Shown piece after piece: positions 9,457 to 17,682 of a stretch of DNA of 64,000 nt. Numbering within the stretch: position 1 is the stretch's first letter; each line of letters starts with the position of its first letter. The DNA comes from Paracoccus sp. R12_2. GTDB taxonomy: Bacteria; Pseudomonadota; Alphaproteobacteria; Rhodobacterales; Rhodobacteraceae. The notes below the pieces were generated by a model. It was given only the letters and a program-made list of their open reading frames with translations. It ran no database searches and was not told the DNA's origin. The translations under genes were made by a program, and so were the position numbers. Location of the stretch: assembly GCF_017744015.1 (NCBI RefSeq), contig NZ_JAGHRA010000001.1, positions 310,001 through 374,000 of the forward strand, written 5' to 3'.

Positions 9457-9462
9457 TGCTGA

Positions 9463-10722
9463 TCACTGCTGCTGCGGCTCGTACCACGACGCCAGGCCTT
9501 CCTGCAGGCGCGCCGCCGCATCCTCGGGCGTTTCGACGCCGTTTATGACGTTCGCGCTGGCGTTCCATGTCTCGTTTTCCAGGTTCGGGGTGCCGCGCGA
9601 CAGGATCTGGTAGGTGGACCGGATCGTCGGTTCGCAGCTTTCGCGCCAGCTGACGAATTCCTGCGCCAGCGGATCCTGCATCTCGACCGGTGTGGAATTC
9701 AGCGAGAAGAATCCCGGCAGCGAATTGGCGTAAAGCGTCGCGAATTCGGGCGAGCCGACCCAGTCCAGGAACGTCCTGGCCGCTTCGGGATGCTCGGTCG
9801 CTGCGTTCATCCCCATGGCGATGTCCGTATGGTCGCTGATATAGCAGGTGTCGCCCGCGGCGGGGACGGGGGGCGGGAACGCCCCCATCTCGAACGCGCC
9901 GTCGATCTGCGGGGTAAAGACGCCGATCTCCCACGAACCGGCGGGATAGATCGCCGCACGCCCCAGCGTGAACAGGTTCTGGCTGTCGGGATAGGTCTGC
10001 GCTTCGAACCCGTCGCCCAGATAATCCTTCCACCGGACCAACTGCCGGAAGGGTTCAACCCAGCCCTCGTCCGTCAGCTTCTGGCTGCCATCGATCAGCG
10101 CCTGACGGCCCTGTTCGCCCTTCCAGTAGGTCGGGCCGATGTTCTGATAGCCCATGGTCGCGGCTTCCCACTGATCGGCGGTGCCCATCGCCATCGGGAT
10201 ATAGCTGCCGTCTTCCTTGATCTTGTCCAGAACCGCATAGAATTCGTCCACGGTCTTTGGCGGCTGGATGCCAAGCTCTTCGAAGGCCTGCTTGTTGTAC
10301 ATGAAGCCATGGATGACGGAAGCCATGGGCACGCAGAAGGTCGAGGCGCCGTCATCCGTCTGCCAGGCCGACTTTGCCACGTTCGAGAAGTTCGACATCG
10401 ATTCCAGATCGGTCAGATCGGACAGCTTGCCGTTCTTGAACAGATCCAGCGAGGCATCGAAAGGTCGGCAGGTGATCAGGTCGCCCGCCGAGCCGGCATC
10501 CAGCTTGGAATTCAGCACGGCATTGTATTCCGCCGGAGCGGTCGGCGCGAAATCGATCTTGATGCCGGGATTGGCCTCCTCGAAGGCAGGAATGATCGTG
10601 TCCTGCCAGATCTGCAGGTCATCGTTGCGCCAGCTTTCGATGGTCAGCGTCACATCCTGGGCCGATGCCGCGCCGGCAAGCACCGTGCTGGCCAGCAATG
10701 CAAGGCGAAGTGTTCCTGTCAT
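9463..10722 (-). CDS. ABC transporter extracellular sugar-binding protein
   Basis: 419-residue periplasmic solute-binding protein of the carbohydrate (SBP family 1) type. The signal peptide spans residues 1-21 (LLASTVLAGAASA), and the mature part opens QDVTLTIESWRNDD. Aromatic and Trp residues spread through both lobes suit sugar stacking. ATG 10722 follows AGGGAG; the frame is open 20 codons upstream, but that form would bury the signal peptide. Neighbours (murQ, nagA, deaminase, sugar kinase) point to an N-acetylated amino sugar such as GlcNAc, MurNAc or a disaccharide of these; ligand not determinable from sequence. Confidence 0.88.
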   Translation of the reverse strand: MTGTLRLALLASTVLAGAASAQDVTLTIESWRNDDLQIWQDTIIPAFEEANPGIKIDFAPTAPAEYNAVLNSKLDAGSAGDLITCRPFDASLDLFKNGKLSDLTDLESMSNFSNVAKSAWQTDDGASTFCVPMASVIHGFMYNKQAFEELGIQPPKTVDEFYAVLDKIKEDGSYIPMAMGTADQWEAATMGYQNIGPTYWKGEQGRQALIDGSQKLTDEGWVEPFRQLVRWKDYLGDGFEAQTYPDSQNLFTLGRAAIYPAGSWEIGVFTPQIDGAFEMGAFPPPVPAAGDTCYISDHTDIAMGMNAATEHPEAARTFLDWVGSPEFATLYANSLPGFFSLNSTPVEMQDPLAQEFVSWRESCEPTIRSTYQILSRGTPNLENETWNASANVINGVETPEDAAARLQEGLASWYEPQQQ

Positions 10723-10778
10723 GGTCGTCTCCCTGAGTTCGGGCCTTGTCCCGGCCCGTGGTTGAAATCCGAAAATCG

Positions 10779-11660
10779 TCATTCCATCAGCGGGCCAAGA
10801 TGCCCGCCTGTCTCCTCCAGCGCGGCGCGCGCCCTGTCCGGGTCCATCCCCCGCGCCACCAGAATTGCAGGCTTCACCGCGCCGCCGGTCGCGGTCAATG
10901 CCGCCTCGGCCCGTGCGGACGGAACCCCGGCCACATCGGCGACGATGCGGGCCGCACGGGCGACAAGCTTGGCGTTGTCGGCCACGACATTGACCATGTG
11001 ACCGTCGTGAACATGGCCCAGCCGGATCGCGACCAGGACAGACAGCAGGTTCAACGCCACCTTCTGCGCGCTTGCAGCGCCCATCCGGGTCGAGCCTGCG
11101 ATGATTTCGGCCCCGGTTTCGATCAGAACCGCGATATCGGCGACCTGCAGCAGGTCCGATCCGGGGACATTGGCGAAGCCCGCCACGGTCACGCCGCGTG
11201 CCTGTGCCGCGTGGGCGGCAGCCAGCGCATAAGGGGTCGTTCCCGACGCGGACAAAACCAGCAAAAGATCGCCCGCCACCAGCCCTGCGCGTTCGACATC
11301 CACCCGCGCAAGGTCCGGGTCATCCTCGACACTGCCCTTCATGTGCAGCAGTGCGTCCGTCCCGCCCGCGAACAGCATCGGCGTCCGGTCCGGCGGCAAA
11401 CCGAACGTGCCCGAAAGCTCCAGACAATCGGCCATCGCCATCAGCCCCGAACTGCCGGCCCCGGCATAGCCCATCCGGCCGCCGGCCCCCAATGCCCGCG
11501 CGCCGGCCTCTGCCGCGCGCTCGATCGCCGGCAAGGCCGGGCACAAGGCATTCAAGGCGTCGATCTGACCCTGCAGCAGCAGCGACAGCACGCGCCCCGC
11601 CGGCTGCAGATGCAGGCGGTCGGATTCGGGGTGCCTCGCTTCGGTGCTGGGGTCGGCCAT
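10779..11660 (-). CDS. murQ: N-acetylmuramic acid 6-phosphate etherase (MurQ-type SIS protein)
   Basis: 293-residue cytoplasmic enzyme expected to cleave the lactyl ether of MurNAc-6-phosphate, giving GlcNAc-6-phosphate and lactate. The N-terminus TEARHPESDRLHLQPAGRVL matches the MurQ opening (TExRNP). The SIS fold shows GRMGYAGAGSSGLMAMAD near 61-78 and LSASGTTPYALAA near 136-148. The C-terminal signature ETGAEIIAGSTRMGAASAQK lies near 181-200. ATG 11660 has a strong AGGAGG. It is first in the leftward arm and divergent from the kinase. A general SIS-domain sugar isomerase is a less likely alternative. Confidence 0.85.
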   Translation of the reverse strand: MADPSTEARHPESDRLHLQPAGRVLSLLLQGQIDALNALCPALPAIERAAEAGARALGAGGRMGYAGAGSSGLMAMADCLELSGTFGLPPDRTPMLFAGGTDALLHMKGSVEDDPDLARVDVERAGLVAGDLLLVLSASGTTPYALAAAHAAQARGVTVAGFANVPGSDLLQVADIAVLIETGAEIIAGSTRMGAASAQKVALNLLSVLVAIRLGHVHDGHMVNVVADNAKLVARAARIVADVAGVPSARAEAALTATGGAVKPAILVARGMDPDRARAALEETGGHLGPLME

Positions 11661-11685
11661 GTGATTCCTCCTGTTTCGCTAGATA

Positions 11686-11706
11686 ATGCCAAAACAATAC
11701 CAATTG
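11686..11706 (-). promoter_or_regulatory. Operator-like site, left copy (murQ side)
   Basis: On the minus strand this reads CAATTGGTATTGTTTTGGCAT. It matches the site at 11771-11791 on the plus strand at 18 of 21 positions, so the two form inverted copies about 85 bp apart. It lies 26 bases upstream of the murQ start codon. It is probably bound by the GntR/UTRA regulator encoded in the locus. Confidence 0.55.
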
Positions 11707-11770
11707 TAAACCCCCTTCTTGAAATCCGCTAAAATATGGAGTTTAAGGCCCTATCGAACTTTCCTCTTTT

Positions 11771-11791
11771 CATTTGGTATTGCTTTGGTAT
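11771..11791 (+). promoter_or_regulatory. Operator-like site, right copy (kinase side)
   Basis: This reads CATTTGGTATTGCTTTGGTAT. It is itself a direct repeat of TTTGGTAT with an 11-bp period, one helical turn. It sits 22 bases before the kinase start codon and mirrors the copy at 11686-11706. This layout suits a repressor controlling both divergent promoters; binding is inferred. Confidence 0.55.
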
Positions 11792-11813
11792 CTTATGCCT
11801 CAAGGAGGCCCGA

Positions 11814-12653
11814 ATGGCATTGTTTCTGGGAATCGACGGTGGCGGCACTGGATGCCGCGCGGCGCTGGCCGATGCGCAGGGGCGTATTCTGGGCCGCGGC
11901 GCGGGTGGGCCCGCCAATATCAACACCAGTGTCGAACGCGCCGCCGCCAGCATCATGGATGCGACGAATCAGGCCCTGGGAAACACCGGCATCGATCCGC
12001 GCGACCTGATCGCGACGCTGGGGCTGGCGGGCGGCACGATGCGGCAGGCGACGCAGCGCCTGACCGCGTTGCTGCCGTTCGCACGTATCCAGATCGTCAA
12101 TGACGGGATCACCACGGCGCGTGGCGCGCTTGGGCCCGGCGACGGCATCCTGGCCGCGATCGGCACCGGATCGGTCTTCGCCGTCCAGCGCGCCGACCAG
12201 ATCCGACAGGTCGGCGGGCGCGGCTTTCTTCTGGGGGATGAAGGCAGCGGCGCCGTTCTGGGCCGCTGCCTGATGGCGCTGGCGATCAGGGCCCAGGACG
12301 GGTTCGCACCGATGACCCCGCTTCTGCAGGCGATCCTTGATGAACATGGCGGCATCGAGGGCATCATCGAATTCGGCAATCAGGCCAGCCCCGGCGATTT
12401 CGGCGCGCTTGCCCCGCGCATCGCGGGCAGCGACGATCCGGCCGCACGCAGCATCTTCGACGACGCGGTTGGCCAGATACGCCACATCCTGACCACGCTT
12501 CAGGCGGGCGACAGCCTGCCGGTGGTCTTTGTCGGCGGGCTGGGCACGGCTTATGCCGCGCATCTGAACGGCCCCTGGCCGGTCCATCCCGCCCTTGGCA
12601 GCAGCGTCGACGGCGCCCTGGCGATGGCCCGGCAGATGGAGGATCGGGCATGA
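11814..12653 (+). CDS. BadF/BadG-type sugar kinase (GlcNAc, MurNAc or glucosamine kinase)
   Basis: 279-residue ASKHA-fold ATPase. The phosphate-1 motif is LFLGIDGGGTGCRAALAD near residues 3-20. The phosphate-2 region is GDGILAAIGTGSVFAVQ near 109-125, followed by GGRGFLLGDEGSGAVLG. It probably phosphorylates the imported amino sugar at C6. ATG 11814 follows AAGGAGG; an ATG 26 codons upstream lacks a site and would lengthen the protein beyond the family norm. The stop overlaps the regulator start (ATGA). MurK of Clostridium, a GlcNAc/MurNAc kinase, belongs to this family. Paired with MurQ this fits a MurNAc route, but glucosamine kinase remains possible. Confidence 0.83.
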   Translation: MALFLGIDGGGTGCRAALADAQGRILGRGAGGPANINTSVERAAASIMDATNQALGNTGIDPRDLIATLGLAGGTMRQATQRLTALLPFARIQIVNDGITTARGALGPGDGILAAIGTGSVFAVQRADQIRQVGGRGFLLGDEGSGAVLGRCLMALAIRAQDGFAPMTPLLQAILDEHGGIEGIIEFGNQASPGDFGALAPRIAGSDDPAARSIFDDAVGQIRHILTTLQAGDSLPVVFVGGLGTAYAAHLNGPWPVHPALGSSVDGALAMARQMEDRA

Positions 12654-13420
12654 GCGACCTGTTCTCGCCCGATGCGTTCAGCGACAGCGGCGGCGGGCCG
12701 CTTTATGTGCAGCTGCACCGACGGATCGCCGACGCCATCGCCTCGGGCCGCCTCAAACCCGGCGACAACCTGCCGCCCGAGCGTGAGATGGCGGCGATGA
12801 CCGGCCTGTCCCGCGTCACCGTGCGCAAGGGTGTCGAGGCGCTGGTCGGATCCGGGCAACTGATCCAGAAGCGCGGCTCGGGCACCTTCGTCGCGCCCAG
12901 GGTCGAACGGCTGGAACAGGCGTTGTCGCTGCTGACCTCGTTCACCGAAGACATGGCAAGGCGCGGACGTCAGGTCGAAAGCCGCTGGATCGCGCGCGGC
13001 CTGCATGCCCCTGCCCCCGAAGAGGTGATGGCACTAGGGCTTGGCGCGAACGACCGGGTCGCCCGGCTGGAACGGGTGCGCAGTTCGGACGGCGTTCCCC
13101 TGGCCATCGAACGCGCCTCGTTGCCCGCCTCGATCCTGCCCGACCCCGAGGGCGTGGACCGCAGCCTTTACGCCGTGCTGGAAGGTCGCAACCTGCGCCC
13201 GGTGCGCGCAGTGCAGCGCATCTCGGCCGCCAATCTTGCGGTCAAGGACGCCGATCTTCTGGGCGTGCCGCCCGGCGTGGCGGGCCTGCGGATCGAACGC
13301 GTTTCCTATCTGCCTTCCGGGCAGGTGGTCGAATTCACCCGATCCCTCTATCGCGGCGATGCCTATGATTTCGCCGTCGAGCTGAAACTGGCCCCCGAGG
13401 CCGAAAGGACACCGACATGA
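12650..13420 (+). CDS. GntR-family transcriptional regulator with UTRA domain (HutC/NagR type)
   Basis: 256-residue DNA-binding repressor. An N-terminal winged helix-turn-helix spans about 20-85 (LHRRIADAIASGRLKPGDNLPPEREMAAMTGLSRVTVRKGVEAL). A UTRA effector domain spans about 100-245, with SDGVPLAIERASLP and a VEFTRSLYRGDAYDF end. Such proteins bind sugar phosphates, for example GlcN-6P or GlcNAc-6P in NagR/YvoA. It lies between kinase and deaminase with ATGA overlaps on both sides. The two TTTGGTAT-rich sites in the murQ-kinase gap are its likely operators. Confidence 0.88.
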   Translation: MSDLFSPDAFSDSGGGPLYVQLHRRIADAIASGRLKPGDNLPPEREMAAMTGLSRVTVRKGVEALVGSGQLIQKRGSGTFVAPRVERLEQALSLLTSFTEDMARRGRQVESRWIARGLHAPAPEEVMALGLGANDRVARLERVRSSDGVPLAIERASLPASILPDPEGVDRSLYAVLEGRNLRPVRAVQRISAANLAVKDADLLGVPPGVAGLRIERVSYLPSGQVVEFTRSLYRGDAYDFAVELKLAPEAERTPT

Positions 13421-14442
13421 CCCAAAGCCACATGGCCCGCGAAGTGGCCGAGATCCCCGAGGCCGCCGCCCGTTTCCTTGATGCGTCCCGCGACGCCGTG
13501 ATCGCCGCAGGCCAATCGCTGCGCGAGCGCGATCCGACGGTGATCGCGACCGTCGCGCGCGGATCGTCAGACCACGCCGCAACCTATCTGAAATACGCCA
13601 TCGAACTGCAGGCGGGGATTCCCGTCGCGTCGGTCGGCCCATCGGTCGCCTCGATCTACAAGCGGCCCCTGCGACTGGGCGGCGCGGCCTGTGTCGGCAT
13701 CTCGCAATCCGGGCGCAGCCCTGACATCGTGGACCTGATGCGTGCGGCGGGTCAGGGCGGGGCGCTGGGGATCGCGATCACCAACCATGCGGACAGCCCG
13801 ATGGCCGACGCCTCGGCCCACTGTCTGGCCTTGCAGGCGGGCGAGGAAAAAAGCGTCGCCGCCACCAAGACCTTCGTCAACTCGGTCCTGGCAGGGCTGG
13901 CGCTGGTGGCCGAGTGGCGAAAGGACGACGACCTGCGGGCCGCCGTGGCGGGCCTGCCCGACGCCTTGGTGCAGGCCGTTTCGATGGACTGGTCGCCGCT
14001 GTCGTCGCGTCTTGCGCGCGCATCGTCGGCCTTCGTGCTTGGACGCGGCCCCGGCTATGCCATCGCCTGCGAATCGGCCCTGAAGATGAAGGAAACCTCG
14101 GGCATCCACGCCGAAGCCTATAGTTCGGCCGAGGTGTTGCATGGCCCCGCCGCCATCGTGCAGGCGAATTTCCCGGTCCTCGCGCTTGGGGTCGAGGATG
14201 CCGCCCTGCCCCATGTGGTCAGCACGGCAGAACGGCTGGCCGCGCAGGGCGCCGATGTCTTTGTCACCGGCGCGGACGCTGCCGGGACCACGCGCCTGCC
14301 ATCGGTTCCCGGACTGCACCCGATTGTCGCGCCACTTGTCGCGATCGCCAGTTTCTATGCCTGTGTCGAGGGGCTGGCGCGGCGGCGCGGCTTTGATCCC
14401 GACACGCCGCCGCATCTGCGCAAGGTGACGGAGACGGTCTGA
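13417..14442 (+). CDS. SIS-domain glucosamine-6-phosphate deaminase (NagB-II / GlmS isomerase-like)
   Basis: 341-residue cytoplasmic enzyme with two SIS domains and no N-terminal glutaminase domain, so it is not GlmS. Motifs: IATVARGSSDHAATYLKYAIE near 47-67, GISQSGRSPDIVDLMRAAG near 94-112, and ALKMKETSGIHAEAYSSAE near 220-238. It probably converts GlcN-6P to fructose-6P plus ammonia in place of classical NagB. ATGA overlaps join it to the regulator before and nagA after. Related AgaS-type isomerases are an alternative, but the adjacent nagA favours deaminase. Confidence 0.85.
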   Translation: MTQSHMAREVAEIPEAAARFLDASRDAVIAAGQSLRERDPTVIATVARGSSDHAATYLKYAIELQAGIPVASVGPSVASIYKRPLRLGGAACVGISQSGRSPDIVDLMRAAGQGGALGIAITNHADSPMADASAHCLALQAGEEKSVAATKTFVNSVLAGLALVAEWRKDDDLRAAVAGLPDALVQAVSMDWSPLSSRLARASSAFVLGRGPGYAIACESALKMKETSGIHAEAYSSAEVLHGPAAIVQANFPVLALGVEDAALPHVVSTAERLAAQGADVFVTGADAAGTTRLPSVPGLHPIVAPLVAIASFYACVEGLARRRGFDPDTPPHLRKVTETV

Positions 14443-15584
14443 TGCGACATGTCATTGCGGGCGCACGAATTTTCGACGGCATCCGCTTCTGGGAGGATCA
14501 CGCCCTGGTCCTGGATGACGGCCGGATCACCGCGATCCTTCCGGCGGGCGAGGCCGGCACGCCGACCGAGAAGGTGCAGGGAATCATCGCGCCCGGTTTT
14601 CTGGACCTGCAGGTGAATGGCGGCGGCGGGCTGATGGTGGATGGCACGACGGATCCCGACGCGCTGCGGACGATCTGCGACACACACCGTCAGCTTGGCT
14701 GCGCGGGCGTCCTGCCCACCCTGATCACCGACACGCCACAGGCGACGGCACGCGTGATCGACGCAGGCGTTCGGGCCGCGCGGATGAATATGCCCGGCTT
14801 TCTTGGCCTGCATCTGGAAGGTCCGCATCTGGATCCGCGCCGAAAGGGCGCCCATGATCCGGCGCTGGTGCGGCCCATGGAAGACGCCGACCTCGCGATT
14901 CTGTGCGACGCGGCGCGCGCCCTGCCCGCGCTGATGGTGACGCTGGCCCCCGAGGCCGCGACGCCCCGGCAGATCAGGGCGCTGGCGGGGGCCGGCGCGA
15001 TCATCAGCCTTGGCCACAGTGATTGCGACCATGAAACCGCGTGCCGCGCCTATGATGCTGGCGCAAGCTGTGCGACGCATCTGTTCAACGCGATGAGCCA
15101 GATGGGCCATCGCAGCCCCGGCATGGTCGGCGCGGTGCTGGCGGGCGAGGGGTTCGCAGGGCTGATCGCCGACGGGATCCATGTGCATCCGGCCGCGATG
15201 CGGGCGGCGCTGCGCGCACGCCCCGACGGCATTTTCCTGGTGTCCGACTGCATGGCCTTCGCGGGCACCGATATGACCCGGATGGCCCTGAACGGTCGGC
15301 CTGTGCTGCGCGGGGACGGTCGCCTGACGCTGGCCGACGGCACCTTGGCGGGTGCGGATCTGCGGATGGATCGCGCCATCGCGACCCTGGTCGGTCAGGT
15401 CGGCATCACCCCTGAAAGGGCACTGGCGATGGCGGCATTGGAACCGGCGCGGGCCATCGGACTGTCCGACAGATTCGGCATGATCGCCGCCGGGCGCCAC
15501 GCGGACCTGGTTCTGCTTGGCAGCGATCTGTCCCTGACCGGCATCTGGCAGGAAGATGGCTGGCGGGAACCGCTGGCCGCCTGA
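14442..15584 (+). CDS. nagA: N-acetylglucosamine-6-phosphate deacetylase
   Basis: 380-residue amidohydrolase-superfamily enzyme that turns GlcNAc-6P into GlcN-6P plus acetate. Signatures: GFLDLQVNGGGG near 50-61; the metal-binding Glu in HLEGPHLDPRRKGAH near 125-139; the His motifs LGHSDCDHETAC near 190 and ATHLFNAMSQMGHRSPG near 212-228; and the catalytic Asp in LVSDCMAFAGT near 267-277. The start overlaps the deaminase stop. It is the last gene of the rightward arm and a hairpin follows. Its product feeds the SIS deaminase, giving entry to glycolysis. Confidence 0.92.
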   Translation: MRHVIAGARIFDGIRFWEDHALVLDDGRITAILPAGEAGTPTEKVQGIIAPGFLDLQVNGGGGLMVDGTTDPDALRTICDTHRQLGCAGVLPTLITDTPQATARVIDAGVRAARMNMPGFLGLHLEGPHLDPRRKGAHDPALVRPMEDADLAILCDAARALPALMVTLAPEAATPRQIRALAGAGAIISLGHSDCDHETACRAYDAGASCATHLFNAMSQMGHRSPGMVGAVLAGEGFAGLIADGIHVHPAAMRAALRARPDGIFLVSDCMAFAGTDMTRMALNGRPVLRGDGRLTLADGTLAGADLRMDRAIATLVGQVGITPERALAMAALEPARAIGLSDRFGMIAAGRHADLVLLGSDLSLTGIWQEDGWREPLAA

Positions 15585-15629
15585 CAACGACCCCGGCGGC
15601 ACGATGCGCAGACCGCGCGGGCGGGGGGT

Positions 15630-15652
15630 CCGGGGGGCGGCCAGCCCCCCGG
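15630..15652 (+). terminator. GC-rich hairpin after nagA
   Basis: Perfect 9-bp stem CCGGGGGGC / GCCCCCCGG (15630-15638 with 15644-15652) and loop GGCCA. It has no T-run, so a factor-assisted terminator or message-protecting hairpin is likely. It resembles the hairpin at 9408-9426. Confidence 0.5.
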
Positions 15653-15720
15653 CCATCGCGGGACGCAACCCGCTTCGCTTGGATCTGGCGCAACGCCCGC
15701 CCACAGGCTAGGGAAGACAC

Positions 15721-16947
15721 ATGGAAAAGATCACCCTGCCCGAGCGCCCCGACTGGCGCGACACCGCCAGCGAGGTCGGCTTCAACTTCGCCGACATGCA
15801 TGGTGAACCCTACTGGGACGAAAGCTCGGCCTATCGTTTCTCGCTGCGCGAGATCGAAGACGACATCGAAGACCCCTCGACCCAGCTTCACCAGATGTGT
15901 CGCGAGGCCGTGTCGCGCATCGTCACCAGCGAGGAACTGATGTCGCGGCTGGGGATTCCCGACCCACATCGCGATCTGGTCGCGGATAGCTGGCGCAGGA
16001 ACGAGCCCGAGATCTATGGTCGTTTCGACCTGGCCTATGACGGGCAGGGTCCGGCGAAGCTGCTGGAATACAATGCCGACACGCCGACCTCGCTGTATGA
16101 AAGCGCGGCGTTTCAGTGGCAGTGGCTGGAAGATCAGCTTGCAGCAGGTGTGCTGCCCGAAGGGGCCGATCAGTTCAACGGCATCCACGAGGCGCTGGTC
16201 GAACGGTTCCGGGCCCTGTTCGCCCCGGATACCGACCTGCATTTCACGGCCGTTGCCGGCAATCCCGAAGATTACGCCACGGTCGAGGCGTTGGGCTGGG
16301 CCGCGCGCGAGGCCGGGCTGGGCGCGCATTACAGCGATCTGGACAAGATCGGCGTCAGCCCTGACGGTCAGTTCGTGGATGCCGAAGACCGGGTGATCGG
16401 CACGTTGTTCAAGCTGTATCCGTGGGAGGATCTGCTGTCGGACGATTATGCCGCGCGGATCGCCGGATCGGGCTGCATGTTCCTTGAACCTGCATGGAAG
16501 GCGCTGTTGTCGAACAAGGGCCTCCTGCCCGTGCTGTGGCAGATGTTCGAGGGCCATCCCAACCTGCTGCCCGCCTTCTTCGCCGATGACGTCGCAGGGG
16601 CGCTGGTCGAGGGCGGGCGCCCCGTCGCGGATGTCGCCGACAGCTTTGGTCGCGCGCATGATGCCCTTCGTGCCGGGCATGTCGTCAAGCCGATCTTCTC
16701 GCGCGAAGGGGCCTCGGTGTCGATCGTCGAGGGGGGCGAGGTCACGGAAGCCTCGCCCGCCAGCGATTACGACCGCCACCCGCGGATCGTGCAGGCCTAT
16801 CATCCCTTGCCGGTGATGGACGGGTTCCGACCCGTCATCGGCGCCTGGATCGTCGGCGACACCTGCGTGGGGATGGGAATGCGCGAGGACCGCGACCGCA
16901 TCACCCGCGACCTGTCCCGTTTCAAGCCGCATTTCATTTCCGACTGA
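15721..16947 (+). CDS. Glutathionylspermidine synthase family protein (YgiC/YjfC-like)
   Basis: 408-residue ATP-grasp-type protein resembling the synthetase half of glutathionylspermidine synthase, without the amidase half. Recognisable segments: GFNFADMHGEPYWDESSAYRF near 20-40, LLEYNADTPTSLYESAAFQWQ near 114-134, and the C-terminal KPIFSREGASVSIVEGGE near 322-339 followed by IGAWIVGDTCVGMGMRED. ATG 15721 follows GGGAAG. YgiC-type stand-alone proteins act as peptide or amide ligases of uncertain substrate. The next gene is the YgiB-like lipoprotein, the same pairing as in E. coli. Confidence 0.87.
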   Translation: MEKITLPERPDWRDTASEVGFNFADMHGEPYWDESSAYRFSLREIEDDIEDPSTQLHQMCREAVSRIVTSEELMSRLGIPDPHRDLVADSWRRNEPEIYGRFDLAYDGQGPAKLLEYNADTPTSLYESAAFQWQWLEDQLAAGVLPEGADQFNGIHEALVERFRALFAPDTDLHFTAVAGNPEDYATVEALGWAAREAGLGAHYSDLDKIGVSPDGQFVDAEDRVIGTLFKLYPWEDLLSDDYAARIAGSGCMFLEPAWKALLSNKGLLPVLWQMFEGHPNLLPAFFADDVAGALVEGGRPVADVADSFGRAHDALRAGHVVKPIFSREGASVSIVEGGEVTEASPASDYDRHPRIVQAYHPLPVMDGFRPVIGAWIVGDTCVGMGMREDRDRITRDLSRFKPHFISD

Positions 16948-16967
16948 TCCACGCTAGGAATATCAGC

Positions 16968-17552
16968 ATGAGAAAACGTTCCAGCACCGTTGCCCTGACC
17001 ATTCTCGGCGCCGCATCGTTCGCGCTGGCGGGCTGCAAGGAAGAACAGGTGGACGCGCAGGCGTTTCCGGACCTTGCCAGCTGCCAGGCGGCGGCGACCG
17101 ATGGCGGCCTGTTCACCGCCGATCAATGCCAGCAGGCCTTCGCCGATGCCGAGACGCTGCATGTCGAGGCCGCGCCCCGGTATGAAAGCCTTGCCGTGTG
17201 CGAGGAACAGCATGGCGAAGGAAACTGCGGCTCCGAGGCCGAACAGGTACAGAACGGCGGATCGGGCAGCATCTTCATGCCGCTGCTGGCCGGATACCTG
17301 ATCGGCAGCATGCTGGGCCGCGCTGGCGGCGGCATGGCCGCATCGCAGCCGATGTATCGCAACGCCTCGGGCGGGTTCACCAACGCGGCCCGGACCAGCA
17401 GCTTTTCGGCCAATCAGGGTCGCGCGACAATGGGCGCACAGCAGTTCACCCGCCCCGCAGCCACCGCGGGCAAGGCGCCGATGACACGCGCCACGGCCGC
17501 CTCGCGCGGCGGCTTCGGCGGCACCGGCGGATCGCGCGGCTTCGGCGGCTGA
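16968..17552 (+). CDS. DUF1190 lipoprotein (YgiB-like)
   Basis: 194-residue secreted lipoprotein. The N-terminus RKRSSTVALTILGAASFALAGC contains a lipobox, LAGC, with the lipidated Cys at residue 22. The DUF1190 region has spaced Cys residues (ASCQAAATDGG, ADQCQQAF, VCEEQHGEGNC). The tail is Gly/Ala/Ser/Arg-rich with repeated FGG, a compositionally biased end of unclear role. ATG 16968 follows AGGAAT and lies 20 bases after the ligase stop, so the two are cotranscribed. Function unknown. Confidence 0.82.
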   Translation: MRKRSSTVALTILGAASFALAGCKEEQVDAQAFPDLASCQAAATDGGLFTADQCQQAFADAETLHVEAAPRYESLAVCEEQHGEGNCGSEAEQVQNGGSGSIFMPLLAGYLIGSMLGRAGGGMAASQPMYRNASGGFTNAARTSSFSANQGRATMGAQQFTRPAATAGKAPMTRATAASRGGFGGTGGSRGFGG

Positions 17553-17638
17553 CAGCCGGCACATCGCGGCGTTCCGGTTGCAGGGCTGTGACGCTTTTTC
17601 GTGCCTGCATCTTCAGTAAGGCGAACGGCTAACATTTC

Positions 17639-17667
17639 TTGACGGCCGGAGCGCGACCTGATACTTA
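17639..17667 (+). promoter_or_regulatory. Candidate promoter of the ArsR-family gene
   Basis: A -35 TTGACG (17639-17644) and a -10 TACTTA (17662-17667) are separated by 17 bp. Transcription would start close to 17673-17675, at or beside the ATG, and no convincing ribosome site precedes it. The message may therefore be leaderless. Confidence 0.45.
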
Positions 17668-17682
17668 GGCATATGGCTAAGT
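17663..17682. promoter_or_regulatory. 20-bp palindromic operator candidate over the arsR-type start codon
   Basis: ACTTAGgCATATGgCTAAGT is a palindrome with one symmetric mismatch. It covers the end of the -10 element and the ATG at 17673. Size and symmetry suit an ArsR-type dimer, so self-repression is likely. Confidence 0.55.
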
